Numbered from the stretch's first letter, positions 1 to 8,764 are shown. The stretch is DNA of 64,000 bases from an uncultured Pelagibacteraceae bacterium (GCA_902633985.1 CACPHV010000001.1:91657-155656); one strand, 5' to 3'. Translations and numbers: made by a program. Notes: generated by a model not told the origin, from the sequence alone.

Positions 1-48
1 GTGATAGTAACGAGTCTTCTTAAAAAAGGTTATAATATAAAAGCATAA
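1..48 (+). CDS. C-terminal tail of a gene entering from the left
   Basis: Frame 1 is open from the first base to a TAA at 46-48 and gives 15 residues ending LLKKGYNIKA. A new ORF with an ATG begins three bases later, the spacing usual for consecutive genes here. I read it as the end of a gene that starts outside the window. Too little is visible to name it. Confidence 0.4.
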   Translation: MIVTSLLKKGYNIKA

Positions 49-51
49 ATA

Positions 52-216
52 ATGATTAAATATATTCTTCCAGCAATTATTATTTTTTTGATTGTTTTGT
101 TCTGGGAGAAAATAACTGATTTTGTTGAGAAAAAGTTCAACATTAAGCTTAATTATATTGTTGTTAGCTCCATTATTGCTGCAATAGCACTTATCCTTAT
201 ACTCCTAAATTACTAG
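52..216 (+). CDS. 54-residue membrane protein
   Basis: This short ORF runs from ATG at 52 to TAG at 214-216. It encodes two hydrophobic segments, about residues 3-18 and 37-52, separated by a charged stretch (EKITDFVEKKFNIK). That pattern suggests a small hairpin-like inner-membrane protein. It fills the gap between the preceding tail and the acetyltransferase gene, six bases before the next ATG, in line with the packed layout. I do not recognise a family. Confidence 0.55.
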   Translation: MIKYILPAIIIFLIVLFWEKITDFVEKKFNIKLNYIVVSSIIAAIALILILLNY

Positions 217-221
217 GATTC

Positions 222-491
222 ATGAACAGTCTGGAAGTTACAAATTTTAAAATTGAGGAAACTGAGGGAGTTTTTACCTTTAAAAATGAAAATACAACAA
301 TAGGCTTTGTTAGATTTAATGAAAAAGGTGAGGTAGAGTATATTTTTGTTAATCCAATTTTTAGAAAACAAGGGTTGGCAACTAAACTATTACAATTAGT
401 AAAGCAAAAAACTGGAAAAGAAATAATACTTCAGGAACCAATTAGCCCTTTAGGATCTAAATTATTAAAATCATTATATAAATGGAAATAA
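222..491 (+). CDS. small GNAT-family acetyltransferase
   Basis: The 89-residue protein has the short GNAT core: a beta strand ending EVEYIFVNPIF and then the acetyl-CoA-binding turn RKQGLATKLL (about residues 48-57) leading into a helix. This resembles the YjdJ/COG2388-type mini-acetyltransferases, which consist of little more than the cofactor-binding half of the fold. The substrate cannot be inferred. The 3' end overlaps the next gene by 10 bases, so the two are probably co-transcribed. Confidence 0.75.
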   Translation: MNSLEVTNFKIEETEGVFTFKNENTTIGFVRFNEKGEVEYIFVNPIFRKQGLATKLLQLVKQKTGKEIILQEPISPLGSKLLKSLYKWK

Positions 492-1228
492 ACTTATTAT
501 TTTTTTTCACAGTTGTTCCAGCCATAATTTTGTACGGAATTGCAAAATCAGGCCTAGGTGGATCCATGACTTTAATTTCTGTTCCGTTAATGACAATAGT
601 GATGCCGCTAAATCAAGCTTTAGGAATTATTTTACCTATTTTAATATTTTCAGATTTCATTGCTGTTTATAAATATAGAAAGGAATTTGACTTAGGAACT
701 TTAAAATTAATGGTGCCATTTGCAGCTATTGGGATATTTATTGGATCATTAACTTTTTCATATTTTTCAGAGGAATTACTAAAATTCATAATTGGAGTTA
801 TGGGCTTCTTGTTTGCCGGTCATTATTTTTTTTTTAAAAAAAATAAAGAAAAAAAATCAGAAAAAAACTTTTTTAAAGGTGGTACTTGTTCGGTAGTTGC
901 AGGATTTACAAGTTTTTGCGTTCATGCAGGAGGAACTCCAACTAGCCTTTATTTACTTCCACTCAGAATGAAAAAAGAAATTTATGTAGGTACAAGAATA
1001 TTTTTTTTCACTTTCGTAAACCTAATTAAACTTCCTTTGTATATTAATTTGTCTATGACAAACTTTGAGTCTTTTAAACAGTCAGCAACATTGTTTCCAG
1101 TTGCATTGTTTGGAATATTAATCGGATATCAATTACTTAAAATTATAGAGGAAAAATTATTTTACAATATTTTATATGCTTTAATTTTTGTTACTAGTGC
1201 AAAGCTTTTGTATGATTACCTGGTATGA
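482..1228 (+). CDS. TSUP (TauE/SafE) family membrane transporter
   Basis: The 248-residue protein is hydrophobic throughout, with about seven or eight predicted membrane segments. The N-terminal motif GIAKSGLGGSMTLISVP (about residues 19-35) and a second glycine-rich half-repeat near residues 140-160 (SFCVHAGGTPTSLYLLP) are typical of the TSUP duplication. Members export or import small anions such as sulfite and sulfoacetate, or organic acids. A second TSUP gene lies at 27038-28117 beside the sulfite-oxidation genes. This copy has no sulfur neighbours, so its substrate is unknown. Confidence 0.85.
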   Translation: MEINLLFFFTVVPAIILYGIAKSGLGGSMTLISVPLMTIVMPLNQALGIILPILIFSDFIAVYKYRKEFDLGTLKLMVPFAAIGIFIGSLTFSYFSEELLKFIIGVMGFLFAGHYFFFKKNKEKKSEKNFFKGGTCSVVAGFTSFCVHAGGTPTSLYLLPLRMKKEIYVGTRIFFFTFVNLIKLPLYINLSMTNFESFKQSATLFPVALFGILIGYQLLKIIEEKLFYNILYALIFVTSAKLLYDYLV

Positions 1229-1282
1229 TTTAATAACGCATTAAAATTTTAAAATAAGTGTTAGATAATAATTATCATAAAA

Positions 1283-1837
1283 ATGAAAAAAAAATTTAAA
1301 CCAAGAATTAAAGCAAGATTAAGAAAAAATAGACAAGTTTTTAGTAAAAATATTGATAATTTTTTTGGATGGGTAAAAGGTGCAAAACTTGTTGAGCTTA
1401 AAGAATGTAATCCTGAAGAGGATCCTGTTAGACCAGAATTAGATAACAAGTTTAGAACAGGATATGGAAGAAAGATTTTTGGTGTCGAATATCAAGGAGA
1501 AATTCATGCTGTAATGTGTTTTGCTTATACAAATGAAATTCCAAAAAGTGTTGAAGAGTTAGAAAAATTAAGCACTGATGCATTTCTTCAAACAGCAATG
1601 AGAGATCAATCAGGTGGTCAAATAGCAATTGCTTATACTGTCTGGTCCAAAAAAAAGGGTGGGGGAAAATTAATTGTAAAAGAGGTATTTAAAAATATAA
1701 AAAAATCTAATCATTTAAATAGATTGGTAACCCTTTCACCTCTTACAGAAATGGCAACAAATTTTCATGAGAGAAATGGCGCTAAATTAATTCAAATTAA
1801 TGAAACTACACAAAATTTTGAATATAAAGTTATGTAA
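1283..1837 (+). CDS. conserved hypothetical, acyltransferase-like
   Basis: The 184-residue protein starts with a very basic N-terminus (KKKFKPRIKARLRKNRQ) and has no signal peptide or membrane segment. The segment GGQIAIAYTVWSKKKGGGKLIVKEVFKNIKK, the conserved-looking LVTLSPLTEMATNFHERNGAK and a final beta-like stretch are compatible with an acyl-CoA N-acyltransferase (GNAT) fold, where a helix is followed by a turn ending in a gene-specific strand. I call that only a fold guess. The stop lies two bases before the next gene's ATG, so it is probably in an operon with the SOUL and carbonic anhydrase-like genes. Confidence 0.65.
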   Translation: MKKKFKPRIKARLRKNRQVFSKNIDNFFGWVKGAKLVELKECNPEEDPVRPELDNKFRTGYGRKIFGVEYQGEIHAVMCFAYTNEIPKSVEELEKLSTDAFLQTAMRDQSGGQIAIAYTVWSKKKGGGKLIVKEVFKNIKKSNHLNRLVTLSPLTEMATNFHERNGAKLIQINETTQNFEYKVM

Positions 1838-1839
1838 CA

Positions 1840-2406
1840 ATGAAAATTATTAAACTTTGTTTCATAGTATTTTGTACTTTATTTATTTTACCTTATTCTG
1901 CAGTTATGGCTTACGAAGAAGCAAATTATAAAGTCGTCTCTAAAAATGAAGTTTATGAGATTAGGAAATATTCTGATCGTTTAGCGGTGGAAACAATGAC
2001 ATCTGGAACAGATAGTAATTTTAGAAAGTTATTTAATTACATTTCAGGCAGAAACGATACCCAAGAGAAAATTAAAATGACTACCCCAGTTACCCAAGTT
2101 GAAAAAAATGGAAATATGAGTATGCAGTTTTACTTGCCCTCTAAATTTAATTCAGAAAATACACCAAATCCTATTAGGGAAGACGTTAAAATTGTTAATA
2201 TAGAGGGAGGACACTACGCGGTGTTAAGATACTCTGGACGAGCATCAGATGGAAACTTTCTTAAGCATAAAGAAATTTTAGAAAAAGAGTTACAAAAAAA
2301 CAATATATCAATTATAAGCCCACCAATTAGAGCAACCTATGATAGCCCATTTACTCTACCAATGAATAGAAGAAATGAGGCTATGTTTAAAGTGGAATTA
2401 AATTGA
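1840..2406 (+). CDS. SOUL/HBP heme-binding family protein, exported
   Basis: The 188-residue protein has an N-terminal signal peptide (hydrophobic residues 4-22, probable cleavage after AVMA at 24). It then shows the SOUL signature: YKVVSKNEVYEIRKYSDRLAVET, followed by FRKLFNYISGRN and the strongly conserved KIKMTTPVTQV (about residues 77-89). The family binds heme or tetrapyrroles in animals; bacterial members are often periplasmic and of unknown role. The gene overlaps the following carbonic anhydrase-like gene, whose TTG start at 2403 lies within its stop region. Confidence 0.85.
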   Translation: MKIIKLCFIVFCTLFILPYSAVMAYEEANYKVVSKNEVYEIRKYSDRLAVETMTSGTDSNFRKLFNYISGRNDTQEKIKMTTPVTQVEKNGNMSMQFYLPSKFNSENTPNPIREDVKIVNIEGGHYAVLRYSGRASDGNFLKHKEILEKELQKNNISIISPPIRATYDSPFTLPMNRRNEAMFKVELN

Positions 2407-2819
2407 AGAAATCAAAATTTAAAGCAATGGTATTATCTTGTATAGATCCAAGATTTCAACATTTAGTCCACAATCATTTACAGAAAAAAAAATTAATAGG
2501 AAAATATAGCGCTTTTACAATTGCAGGTGCAGCTGTTGGGGTTACACATAATAAATTCAAAAAATGGCATAAAACGTTTTATGACAATTTAGGAACTTCT
2601 ATTCAATTACATAAAATAGAAAAATTAATTGTTATTAACCATAAAGATTGTGGTGCTGCTAAAATAGCTATCGGAAATAAAGAATTTAGCCCGGATAATG
2701 AAAAAAAAATTCATATAGAGTCGTTCTCTAAAATTAAAAAACAAATAAAAAAAAGATTTCCAAAATTAAAAGTAGAATTAAATCTAATTTCTTTGGATTG
2801 TAAAATTACTAAATTCTAA
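2403..2819 (+). CDS. compact beta-carbonic anhydrase-like protein
   Basis: The 138-residue protein carries the beta-carbonic anhydrase zinc site: Cys and the Asp/Arg dyad in LSCIDPRF (about residues 12-19), and His-x-x-Cys in INHKDCGAAK (about 78-87). The region between contains AGAAVG, equivalent to the family's substrate pocket loop. It is well below the roughly 200 residues of standard beta enzymes and lacks their N-terminal arm and C-terminal helices. The TTG start overlaps the SOUL gene's stop and implies translational coupling. Hydration of CO2 is an inference from the motif; small members of this superfamily can have other functions. Confidence 0.7.
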   Translation: MKKSKFKAMVLSCIDPRFQHLVHNHLQKKKLIGKYSAFTIAGAAVGVTHNKFKKWHKTFYDNLGTSIQLHKIEKLIVINHKDCGAAKIAIGNKEFSPDNEKKIHIESFSKIKKQIKKRFPKLKVELNLISLDCKITKF

Positions 2820-5354
2820 TTATTGATTTCTTATAAGAGGATAAACTTTAGGATTTAGATATTTTAAGTTTGTTATCAATATTAAAATTAAAGTAACAAA
2901 GCCAATTGAAAATCCTAAATAAATTAAAACTTTAAAGTCAAACATCCACACTAGCTCAAAAATATTTTCCATAATAAATTTTGAACCAATCACTGCAAAA
3001 AATATTGCAATTAAAATTACAGATTTAAAAATAATAATGAATTCAATTAACGATGAAAAAACAATTTTTTTTTTTGAAAAACCTAAAATTTTAAAGACTA
3101 AATTTTGATATTCTTTTACTTTTCCTTGAACCATAATTGCACTCGAAATTACAATTAAACCAATAACAATAGTAACTGCTGAAATTAAAGTAACTGCAAT
3201 AAATACTTTATTTAAAACAGCTGTAACTTTAGATAAATAATCTGCAATTTTTATCATTGATAAACTTGGCATGATTTCAAGCATTTCAGTTTCATCAAAT
3301 TTATTTGAATTAAATTTGGCAGTAGCCAAATATTCGTGTGGAATATTTTTTGAAAATTGAGGATTAAATAACATTGCAAAATTGATGCTTAAATCTCGAT
3401 AATCTACTTCTCTAAAATTAATGACCTTTCCTTCAATTTCACGTCCATAAATATTTAAAGTGAAAATATCACCTAACTGAATGTTAAAATCTTTAGCGAC
3501 TTTTGCATCTAGAGATATTTGAAGTTGATCTGGGTTTGATAAATCCCACCATTTACCCTCTAAAATTGGATTATCTTCAGGTATATTTTCCACCCATGAA
3601 GATCTTCGTTCGCTACCAATTACCCAATAACTATCATTATCTGGTTTAATATAAGTGTTAGGATCCACACCATTAATTTTAACAATTCCAGAAGATACCA
3701 TTGGCACAATTTCAATAGATGCATTGGGGTCCATATTTAAAATACCTTGCTCAAATTTCTCTCTTTCTCCTTTTTGAATACCGACGAAGAAATAATCAGG
3801 TGCAATATCTGGAATAGATTTAGCTATTTCTCTTTGAAAATTTGTACCAATTAAAGCTAATGTTAATAACAAAGTAACCCCTAAACCAAGAGACATAACT
3901 GTAATGGGAGTTATACTTTTTGTTTGGGTAATATTTTTAATTGAAACTTTTAAAGAAATTATTGAACTAGATTTAAATTTTTTTAGGAAAAAAATAATTA
4001 ATTTAGAAAGTAAGAAAAATACAATTAAACATACAAAAAAAGCAGCAAAGTAGCCCAAGCTATAAGAGGGCTGTTCAGATCCAACTGTGAATAATAAAAT
4101 TAAGATAGATAATAAAACAAAGCTAAGAACAACTGATCTTTTAGAATAATAAAATTGAAGATTTTGAAATACGTTTCTAAATAAATTAGATGCTTTAACT
4201 TGATCAATAGAACTAATTGTTGGGATAGAAAAAATTACTAGAACCAATAATCCCACTAAAAATATTTTTAAAAAATTTAGTAAAGAAAACACTGGATAAA
4301 CATTCAATCCTAGTCCGTCAGATAAATATTTATCTGCTATTGGTACAATTAAAAAACTCGATCCATAAGCAAGAACAGTGATGATAAATAAAAGTATAAA
4401 TAACTGCAGATAATATAGTGTCTTAATATTGCCTGAATAAAAGCCAACTGCTTTTCGTACAGCTATCGACATATTGTTTTGGTTAATAAAAGAAAGTAAA
4501 GTATTTGCTATTCCAATACCTGCTATCAACATTGCACTGATAGATACAAGAGATAAAAATTGAGAAAAATTATTTATAATTCTCTTTATCCCACTTGCTG
4601 AATTTTCAGGGTATCTAAGTTTTACTTTTTGATCGTCTTTAAAGATTTCTTCAATTATTTGTTCAATTTCTTCTGGCTTATCATTTTCATTAAACTTTAC
4701 TTTGTATTCATAGTTTAAAAAACTTCCAATTCCGTTTAGTTTTAAAATTTCTAAAGTTTGTTTTCCTGCTAAAGCCCAATCGCCAAATGCAACAAATCCA
4801 CTTACATCTGGTACTGATTTAATAATTCCAATTACTCTAAAATTTTGATCTTGGACTTTTACTAATTCATTAATTTTAATATTTAGAGTTTTTGACAAAC
4901 TGTCATTGATTAGGATAGTGTTAGGTTCTTTTTGCATTCTTTCATAAGCACCCATTGGTTCATAAACAACATTTCCATACAAAGGATATTTTTCATCTAC
5001 AGTTTTAATTCTAGTAAATAATGATTTATTTTTTTCTCTGCCAGTAGTTGAAAGCATAGTGCTGAACTCAATCATTTGAGAAACAGTTGCAAATTCTTTT
5101 ACTTTGTTAACTAGATCTAAATTTCCTTGATTACGATTGTAATCAATCTCTAAATCTCCACCTAGAAGAGCTTTGGCATTATCATTTAGTTCTTTTTTAA
5201 GACTATCTTCAATTGTGAAAATGGCACTTAAGATAAACAAACTTATAAAGAGCGTAACAATGATACTGGAAATTTTATGATAATTTCTGCTTAAGTCTTT
5301 TAAAGCGTGTTTAAATATCAAACTAAATTCTGAGGGATTATTTAATTTTTCCAT
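2820..5354 (-). CDS. ABC transporter permease, FtsX/YbbP type
   Basis: The 844-residue membrane protein has one N-terminal transmembrane helix (about 28-48) and an extracytoplasmic domain. This is followed by an FtsX-like core of three to four helices (about 265-385), two central helices (405-460), a second periplasmic domain and a second FtsX core near the C-terminus (about 715-835). That architecture matches the YbbP family, which pairs with a LolD-like ATPase. Its start overlaps the ATPase gene upstream by 17 bases, and the esterase gene is divergent, the same arrangement as ybbP-ybbA/tesA in E. coli. The substrate is probably lipidic or a hydrophobic envelope component, but this is inferred from context. 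Confidence 0.85.
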   Translation of the reverse strand: MEKLNNPSEFSLIFKHALKDLSRNYHKISSIIVTLFISLFILSAIFTIEDSLKKELNDNAKALLGGDLEIDYNRNQGNLDLVNKVKEFATVSQMIEFSTMLSTTGREKNKSLFTRIKTVDEKYPLYGNVVYEPMGAYERMQKEPNTILINDSLSKTLNIKINELVKVQDQNFRVIGIIKSVPDVSGFVAFGDWALAGKQTLEILKLNGIGSFLNYEYKVKFNENDKPEEIEQIIEEIFKDDQKVKLRYPENSASGIKRIINNFSQFLSLVSISAMLIAGIGIANTLLSFINQNNMSIAVRKAVGFYSGNIKTLYYLQLFILLFIITVLAYGSSFLIVPIADKYLSDGLGLNVYPVFSLLNFLKIFLVGLLVLVIFSIPTISSIDQVKASNLFRNVFQNLQFYYSKRSVVLSFVLLSILILLFTVGSEQPSYSLGYFAAFFVCLIVFFLLSKLIIFFLKKFKSSSIISLKVSIKNITQTKSITPITVMSLGLGVTLLLTLALIGTNFQREIAKSIPDIAPDYFFVGIQKGEREKFEQGILNMDPNASIEIVPMVSSGIVKINGVDPNTYIKPDNDSYWVIGSERRSSWVENIPEDNPILEGKWWDLSNPDQLQISLDAKVAKDFNIQLGDIFTLNIYGREIEGKVINFREVDYRDLSINFAMLFNPQFSKNIPHEYLATAKFNSNKFDETEMLEIMPSLSMIKIADYLSKVTAVLNKVFIAVTLISAVTIVIGLIVISSAIMVQGKVKEYQNLVFKILGFSKKKIVFSSLIEFIIIFKSVILIAIFFAVIGSKFIMENIFELVWMFDFKVLIYLGFSIGFVTLILILITNLKYLNPKVYPLIRNQ

Positions 5355-6003
5355 CTTTAATTTTTATTTTTCTTTTAGCCCTGTCAGCAAGTTTAGGGTC
5401 ATGAGTCACCATGATTAAAGAGGAATCCTCTTCTTTTACATATTTAAATAAAATATTTGCAATCATGTTAGAATTTTCAGTATCTAAGTTTCCTGTTGGT
5501 TCATCTGCTAAGATTAATTCAGGTTTCATTGCAATTGCCCTGGCGATTGCGACCCTTTGTTGTTCACCACCTGATAATTGACTTGGTAAATTATTAAAAC
5601 GATGTTTCAAACCAAAACGATCTAATAAAATCTTTGCCTCTTTTTCTGGATTTTTAAAATTATTAAGTTCAAGAGTTAAAGCAACATTTTCAACTGCTGT
5701 GTAATTAGGAATTAAATAAAAAGACTGAAATATTATTCCAATATTTTTCTTTCTTATCTCCGATACTTCGTCTTCACTAAGGCCTGTTATGTCTTGATCA
5801 TTAAAAATTATTTTACCAGAGGTTGGTTTTTCTAAGCCTCCGATTAACATTATTAAACTTGTTTTCCCTGAGCCACTTTCTCCAACTACTGAAACAGTTT
5901 CTTTTTTCTTAATATTTAAATTAATATTCTTTAAAACACTGATACTATCTTTACCAGTTTGGTATTTGAGATTTATTTTTTTTAATTTAAGAAGAGCACT
6001 CAT
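5338..6003 (-). CDS. ABC transporter ATP-binding protein, LolD/YbbA family
   Basis: The protein of 221 residues has Walker A GESGSGKTS (41-49), the Q-loop around IFQSFY, the signature LSGGEQQR (143-150), Walker B LILADEP (163-169) and the switch histidine in MVTHD (about 199-202). I start it at the ATG on 6003-6001 (MSALLKLKKI) rather than at an upstream ATG at 6051, because the family begins just before the first beta strand. It is the energising partner of the adjacent 844-residue permease. Its start codon interlocks with that of the divergent esterase gene. Confidence 0.9.
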   Translation of the reverse strand: MSALLKLKKINLKYQTGKDSISVLKNINLNIKKKETVSVVGESGSGKTSLIMLIGGLEKPTSGKIIFNDQDITGLSEDEVSEIRKKNIGIIFQSFYLIPNYTAVENVALTLELNNFKNPEKEAKILLDRFGLKHRFNNLPSQLSGGEQQRVAIARAIAMKPELILADEPTGNLDTENSNMIANILFKYVKEEDSSLIMVTHDPKLADRAKRKIKIKDGKIK

Positions 6004-6613
6004 GAATAAAACTATATTTATTAAAATTTTGATATTCTTTCTAGTGCACATAAACGCAAGTGCAATAGAAAAGGTAGTTTTATTCGGTGATAGTTTGATG
6101 GCTGGTTATGGATTACCTAAAGAACATCATTTATCAATAGTTTTAGAAAATAATCTTAGGCAAGCTGGGTTAAATATTAAAGTCATTAATGGAAGTGTCT
6201 CAGGAAGCACATCGTCAGGTGGATTGAATAGAGCAGATTGGAGTTTATCAGAGCCAGGTATTGATTTAATTATTTTAGGATTAGGAGCCAATGATATGCT
6301 TAGAGGAATTCAACCAGAAGAGACGGAAAGAAATTTAGAACAAATAATAAATGTTGCACAGAATAAAAAAATTAAAATTATTTTAGCTGGAATGGTTGCA
6401 CCAACTACTCATGGATTTATTTATAAAAAAAAGTTTGACTCTATTTACCCAAAGTTGTCGAAAAAGTATAATTTACCATTAATCCCATTTCTTCTTGAAG
6501 GTGTGGCACTTAATCCAAGTTTGAATCAACAAGATGGTATACACCCTAATAAAGATGGAACAATTAAATTAAGTGAAACAATAAAAAAAAGTATTATTAA
6601 TATAATTAATTAA
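6002..6613 (+). CDS. tesA: GDSL/SGNH arylesterase, TesA-like, exported
   Basis: The 203-residue protein begins with a signal peptide (residues 1-21, ending HINASA). It then has all SGNH blocks: FGDSLMAGYG with nucleophile Ser31, NGS with Gly64, GLGANDM (94-100), and DGIHPN with Asp178 and His181. It should hydrolyse esters or thioesters in the periplasm. I chose ATG 6002 because it gives a clean signal peptide; an in-frame ATG at 5966 would put 12 residues in front. Sharing CATG with the divergent ABC ATPase leaves no room for a conventional promoter or ribosome-binding site outside the neighbour's coding sequence. Confidence 0.88.
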   Translation: MNKTIFIKILIFFLVHINASAIEKVVLFGDSLMAGYGLPKEHHLSIVLENNLRQAGLNIKVINGSVSGSTSSGGLNRADWSLSEPGIDLIILGLGANDMLRGIQPEETERNLEQIINVAQNKKIKIILAGMVAPTTHGFIYKKKFDSIYPKLSKKYNLPLIPFLLEGVALNPSLNQQDGIHPNKDGTIKLSETIKKSIINIIN

Positions 6614-7069
6614 ATGAAAATTTTTCTATCAATATTTAGCTTATTATGTTGCCTTAGTTTTGCTCAGGCTCAAAATACAAATATTACTTTAAATTCTGAT
6701 TTAAACTTAAATTGTAAATTTGAAAAAGTAATTTTAAAAAATCCAGACCATAACTTTGAATCTTTCACAAAAGATCAAATTAAAAGAAAAGATATTAATA
6801 AGTTAATAATCGAGTCTAAATCACCAGATGTTCTAAATGTTAAAAATTTATCAGAATTTTTAAATAAAATTGATTTAGAGGTTAAAATTTCGAATAAGGA
6901 TATATTTTTAATTCAAGCGTTCGATAAAGAGAGAAATTATTCTGAGTCTGCAGTCTATACTAGAAAAACAGGCGAACTTATTCACGAAATCACAACCAAT
7001 ATAAAACAAGAGGAAAAAGAAAAAGATATTTCTTTTTATAGTTGTAAAAATAACAACAAAGACACTTAA
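6614..7069 (+). CDS. exported hypothetical protein
   Basis: The 151-residue protein has a signal peptide (residues 1-19, ending FAQA) and a hydrophilic lysine- and asparagine-rich mature part with two cysteines, Cys34 in NLNCKF and Cys143 near the end (FYSCKN), which could form a disulfide in the periplasm. Its ATG directly follows the esterase stop codon, so the two genes are probably co-transcribed. I recognise no domain. Confidence 0.65.
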   Translation: MKIFLSIFSLLCCLSFAQAQNTNITLNSDLNLNCKFEKVILKNPDHNFESFTKDQIKRKDINKLIIESKSPDVLNVKNLSEFLNKIDLEVKISNKDIFLIQAFDKERNYSESAVYTRKTGELIHEITTNIKQEEKEKDISFYSCKNNNKDT

Positions 7070-7109
7070 GACCAAAGACTCTAATTCTAATATTTGATAA
7101 TATTTCAAC

Positions 7110-7658
7110 GTGAAGAAATTATTCTTTGTAATTTTGGTTTATATATTTTCACAGTTTAGCTCTTTAGCAAATGAAAGGGATACTAGACTGAACCAATTGT
7201 TTAATGAGTTAAAAGCAAATAAATCGAAAGTAGCTTTTATAATTGAGCAAGAAATTTGGGCTTTATGGAGTACGCATCCAACAGATGAAAAACTTACTGC
7301 AAGATTAGAGGAAGGTTCTCAATTTGTAAGAGATCAAAACTATATAAAAGCAAAAGATATTTTTACTGAAGTGATTAATCTTGATCAAAATTGGGCTGAG
7401 GCATGGAATAAAAGAGCAACAGTTCTTTATATGTTAGGGGAATTTGAAAAATCTCAAAATGATATAGATCAAGTATTAGCCTTAGAACAAAGACACTTTG
7501 GAGCTTTAGCAGGGCAGGGTTTAGTAAATATTCAGCTAAAGAATTATGAAAAAGCAATAAGAAGTTATGAGCAAGCTCAAGAAATTTACCCTGCTATGAG
7601 ATCACCAAAAATAATGATAAAGCAAATAGAAGAATTAATGAAACAACAAACAATATAA
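7110..7658 (+). CDS. exported TPR-repeat protein
   Basis: The 182-residue protein starts at GTG 7110 and has a signal peptide (about residues 1-20, FSSLA). Three tetratricopeptide-like repeats follow at about 87-120 (IKAKDIFTEVINLDQNWAEA), 121-154 (EKSQNDIDQVLALEQRHFGA) and 155-180 (EKAIRSYEQAQEIYP). TPR modules mediate protein contacts, so this is a periplasmic scaffold or assembly factor. The stop overlaps the start of the SRAP gene. No enzymatic motif is visible. Confidence 0.8.
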   Translation: MKKLFFVILVYIFSQFSSLANERDTRLNQLFNELKANKSKVAFIIEQEIWALWSTHPTDEKLTARLEEGSQFVRDQNYIKAKDIFTEVINLDQNWAEAWNKRATVLYMLGEFEKSQNDIDQVLALEQRHFGALAGQGLVNIQLKNYEKAIRSYEQAQEIYPAMRSPKIMIKQIEELMKQQTI

Positions 7659-8278
7659 TGTGTGGAAGATACGTATTAAAAAACCCCGTATCAAAAACAA
7701 ATAAATTAGTAAAATCTGCAATTCAGGTTGAAGATTTTGAAAACTATAACGCTCATCCATATCAAAAACTGCCTGTAATAAAAAAATATAAAAATGGAAA
7801 TACTTTAGAAAATCTACAATGGGGTTTAGTTCCAGGATGGGCTAAAGACAAAGATTTTAAAGCTTTGATTAATGCAAGACTTGAGACCATTGATGAAAAA
7901 GTTTCATTTAAAAAATTGATAAAAAACAACCGATGTGTTGCAGTTGCAGATGGTTTTTATGAGTGGAAAAGAGAAGAAAAAGAGAAAACCCCTCATTATT
8001 TTACCCGTGAAGATACTAACCCTATTTATTTTGCTGGCATCTTTGAAAATGATCAGTTCTGTTTGATTACAGAGGAAGCAAAAGAAAATATAAATGAAAT
8101 TCATCACAGACAACCAGTTATTTTAAATCAAGCTGATATTAATCGTTATTTAAATTTAGAATTACAAGGTTCTACATTTTTAAAGGAACGTAAAATTCCT
8201 AATTTAATTTTTCATGAAGTTTCAAAAGATGTTAATAAGCCTACAAATAATAGCGCATCCTTAATTCAAAAAGTTTAA
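7658..8278 (+). CDS. SRAP/HMCES-like protein (YedK family), abasic-site crosslinking
   Basis: The 206-residue protein starts MCGRYVL; Cys2 is exposed after Met removal and is the residue with which the SOS-response-associated peptidase family crosslinks abasic sites in single-stranded DNA. Other family blocks are present: WGLVPGWAKD (about 56-65), NARLETI, the catalytic Glu in ADGFYEWKR (about 97-105) and a His in the EIHHRQPVIL block (about 147-156). The family protects AP sites during replication. The gene overlaps the preceding TPR gene by one base and converges on yajQ without a spacer. Confidence 0.92.
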   Translation: MCGRYVLKNPVSKTNKLVKSAIQVEDFENYNAHPYQKLPVIKKYKNGNTLENLQWGLVPGWAKDKDFKALINARLETIDEKVSFKKLIKNNRCVAVADGFYEWKREEKEKTPHYFTREDTNPIYFAGIFENDQFCLITEEAKENINEIHHRQPVILNQADINRYLNLELQGSTFLKERKIPNLIFHEVSKDVNKPTNNSASLIQKV

Positions 8279-8764
8279 TTAGTCTCTAAAATTAACAAAA
8301 TTAATTGGAAGCCCAATATCAATTGTTTTGATTGCGGAAATAGCTTCTTGAAGGTTATCTTTTTTTTTTCCATCTACTCTTAATTCATCGCCTTGGATTT
8401 TAATTTGAATTTTAAGTTTAAGTTTTTTAATGTCAGCAATAACTTTTTTAGCATTTTCTTGGCTAATTCCCTCTTTTAATTCACTGACTTGTCTAATAGA
8501 TCCTCCTGACGCTCCTTCAGAGCTTTTAACCTCTAAAACTCTTGGGTCTACTTTTCTTCTAACTAAATGGGTTTGTAATAATTCATTTACTTGCTTTAAT
8601 TTTAATTCATCAGGTGCATTTGTAGTAACCATTTTATCTTTTCGTTCAATTGAAATATTAAGCCCTTTAAAGTCATAACGATTACAGATTTCTCTCAAAC
8701 AATTAGCTAGAGCATTATCAAATTCTTGATAATTTATTTTACTAATCACATCAAATGAAGGCAT
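8279..8764 (-). CDS. YajQ family nucleotide-binding protein
   Basis: The 161-residue protein matches YajQ/UPF0234 in full length. It begins MPSFDVISKINYQEFDNAL, has the RYDFKG motif (about residues 30-35), central VQVS-like repeats (IRQVSELKEGIS) and the C-terminal block RVDGKKKDNLQEAI. Members bind RNA or nucleotides, and in some species cyclic di-GMP, through tandem ferredoxin-like folds. It has its own minus-strand transcription unit and converges with the SRAP gene. A specific ligand cannot be assigned from sequence. Confidence 0.9.
   Translation of the reverse strand: MPSFDVISKINYQEFDNALANCLREICNRYDFKGLNISIERKDKMVTTNAPDELKLKQVNELLQTHLVRRKVDPRVLEVKSSEGASGGSIRQVSELKEGISQENAKKVIADIKKLKLKIQIKIQGDELRVDGKKKDNLQEAISAIKTIDIGLPINFVNFRD

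Noticed and set aside
5966..6051. Longer starts for the esterase (5966) and ABC ATPase (6051)
   Set aside because: They add non-homologous residues before the signal peptide and before the first strand of the ATPase; the shorter starts fit the families.
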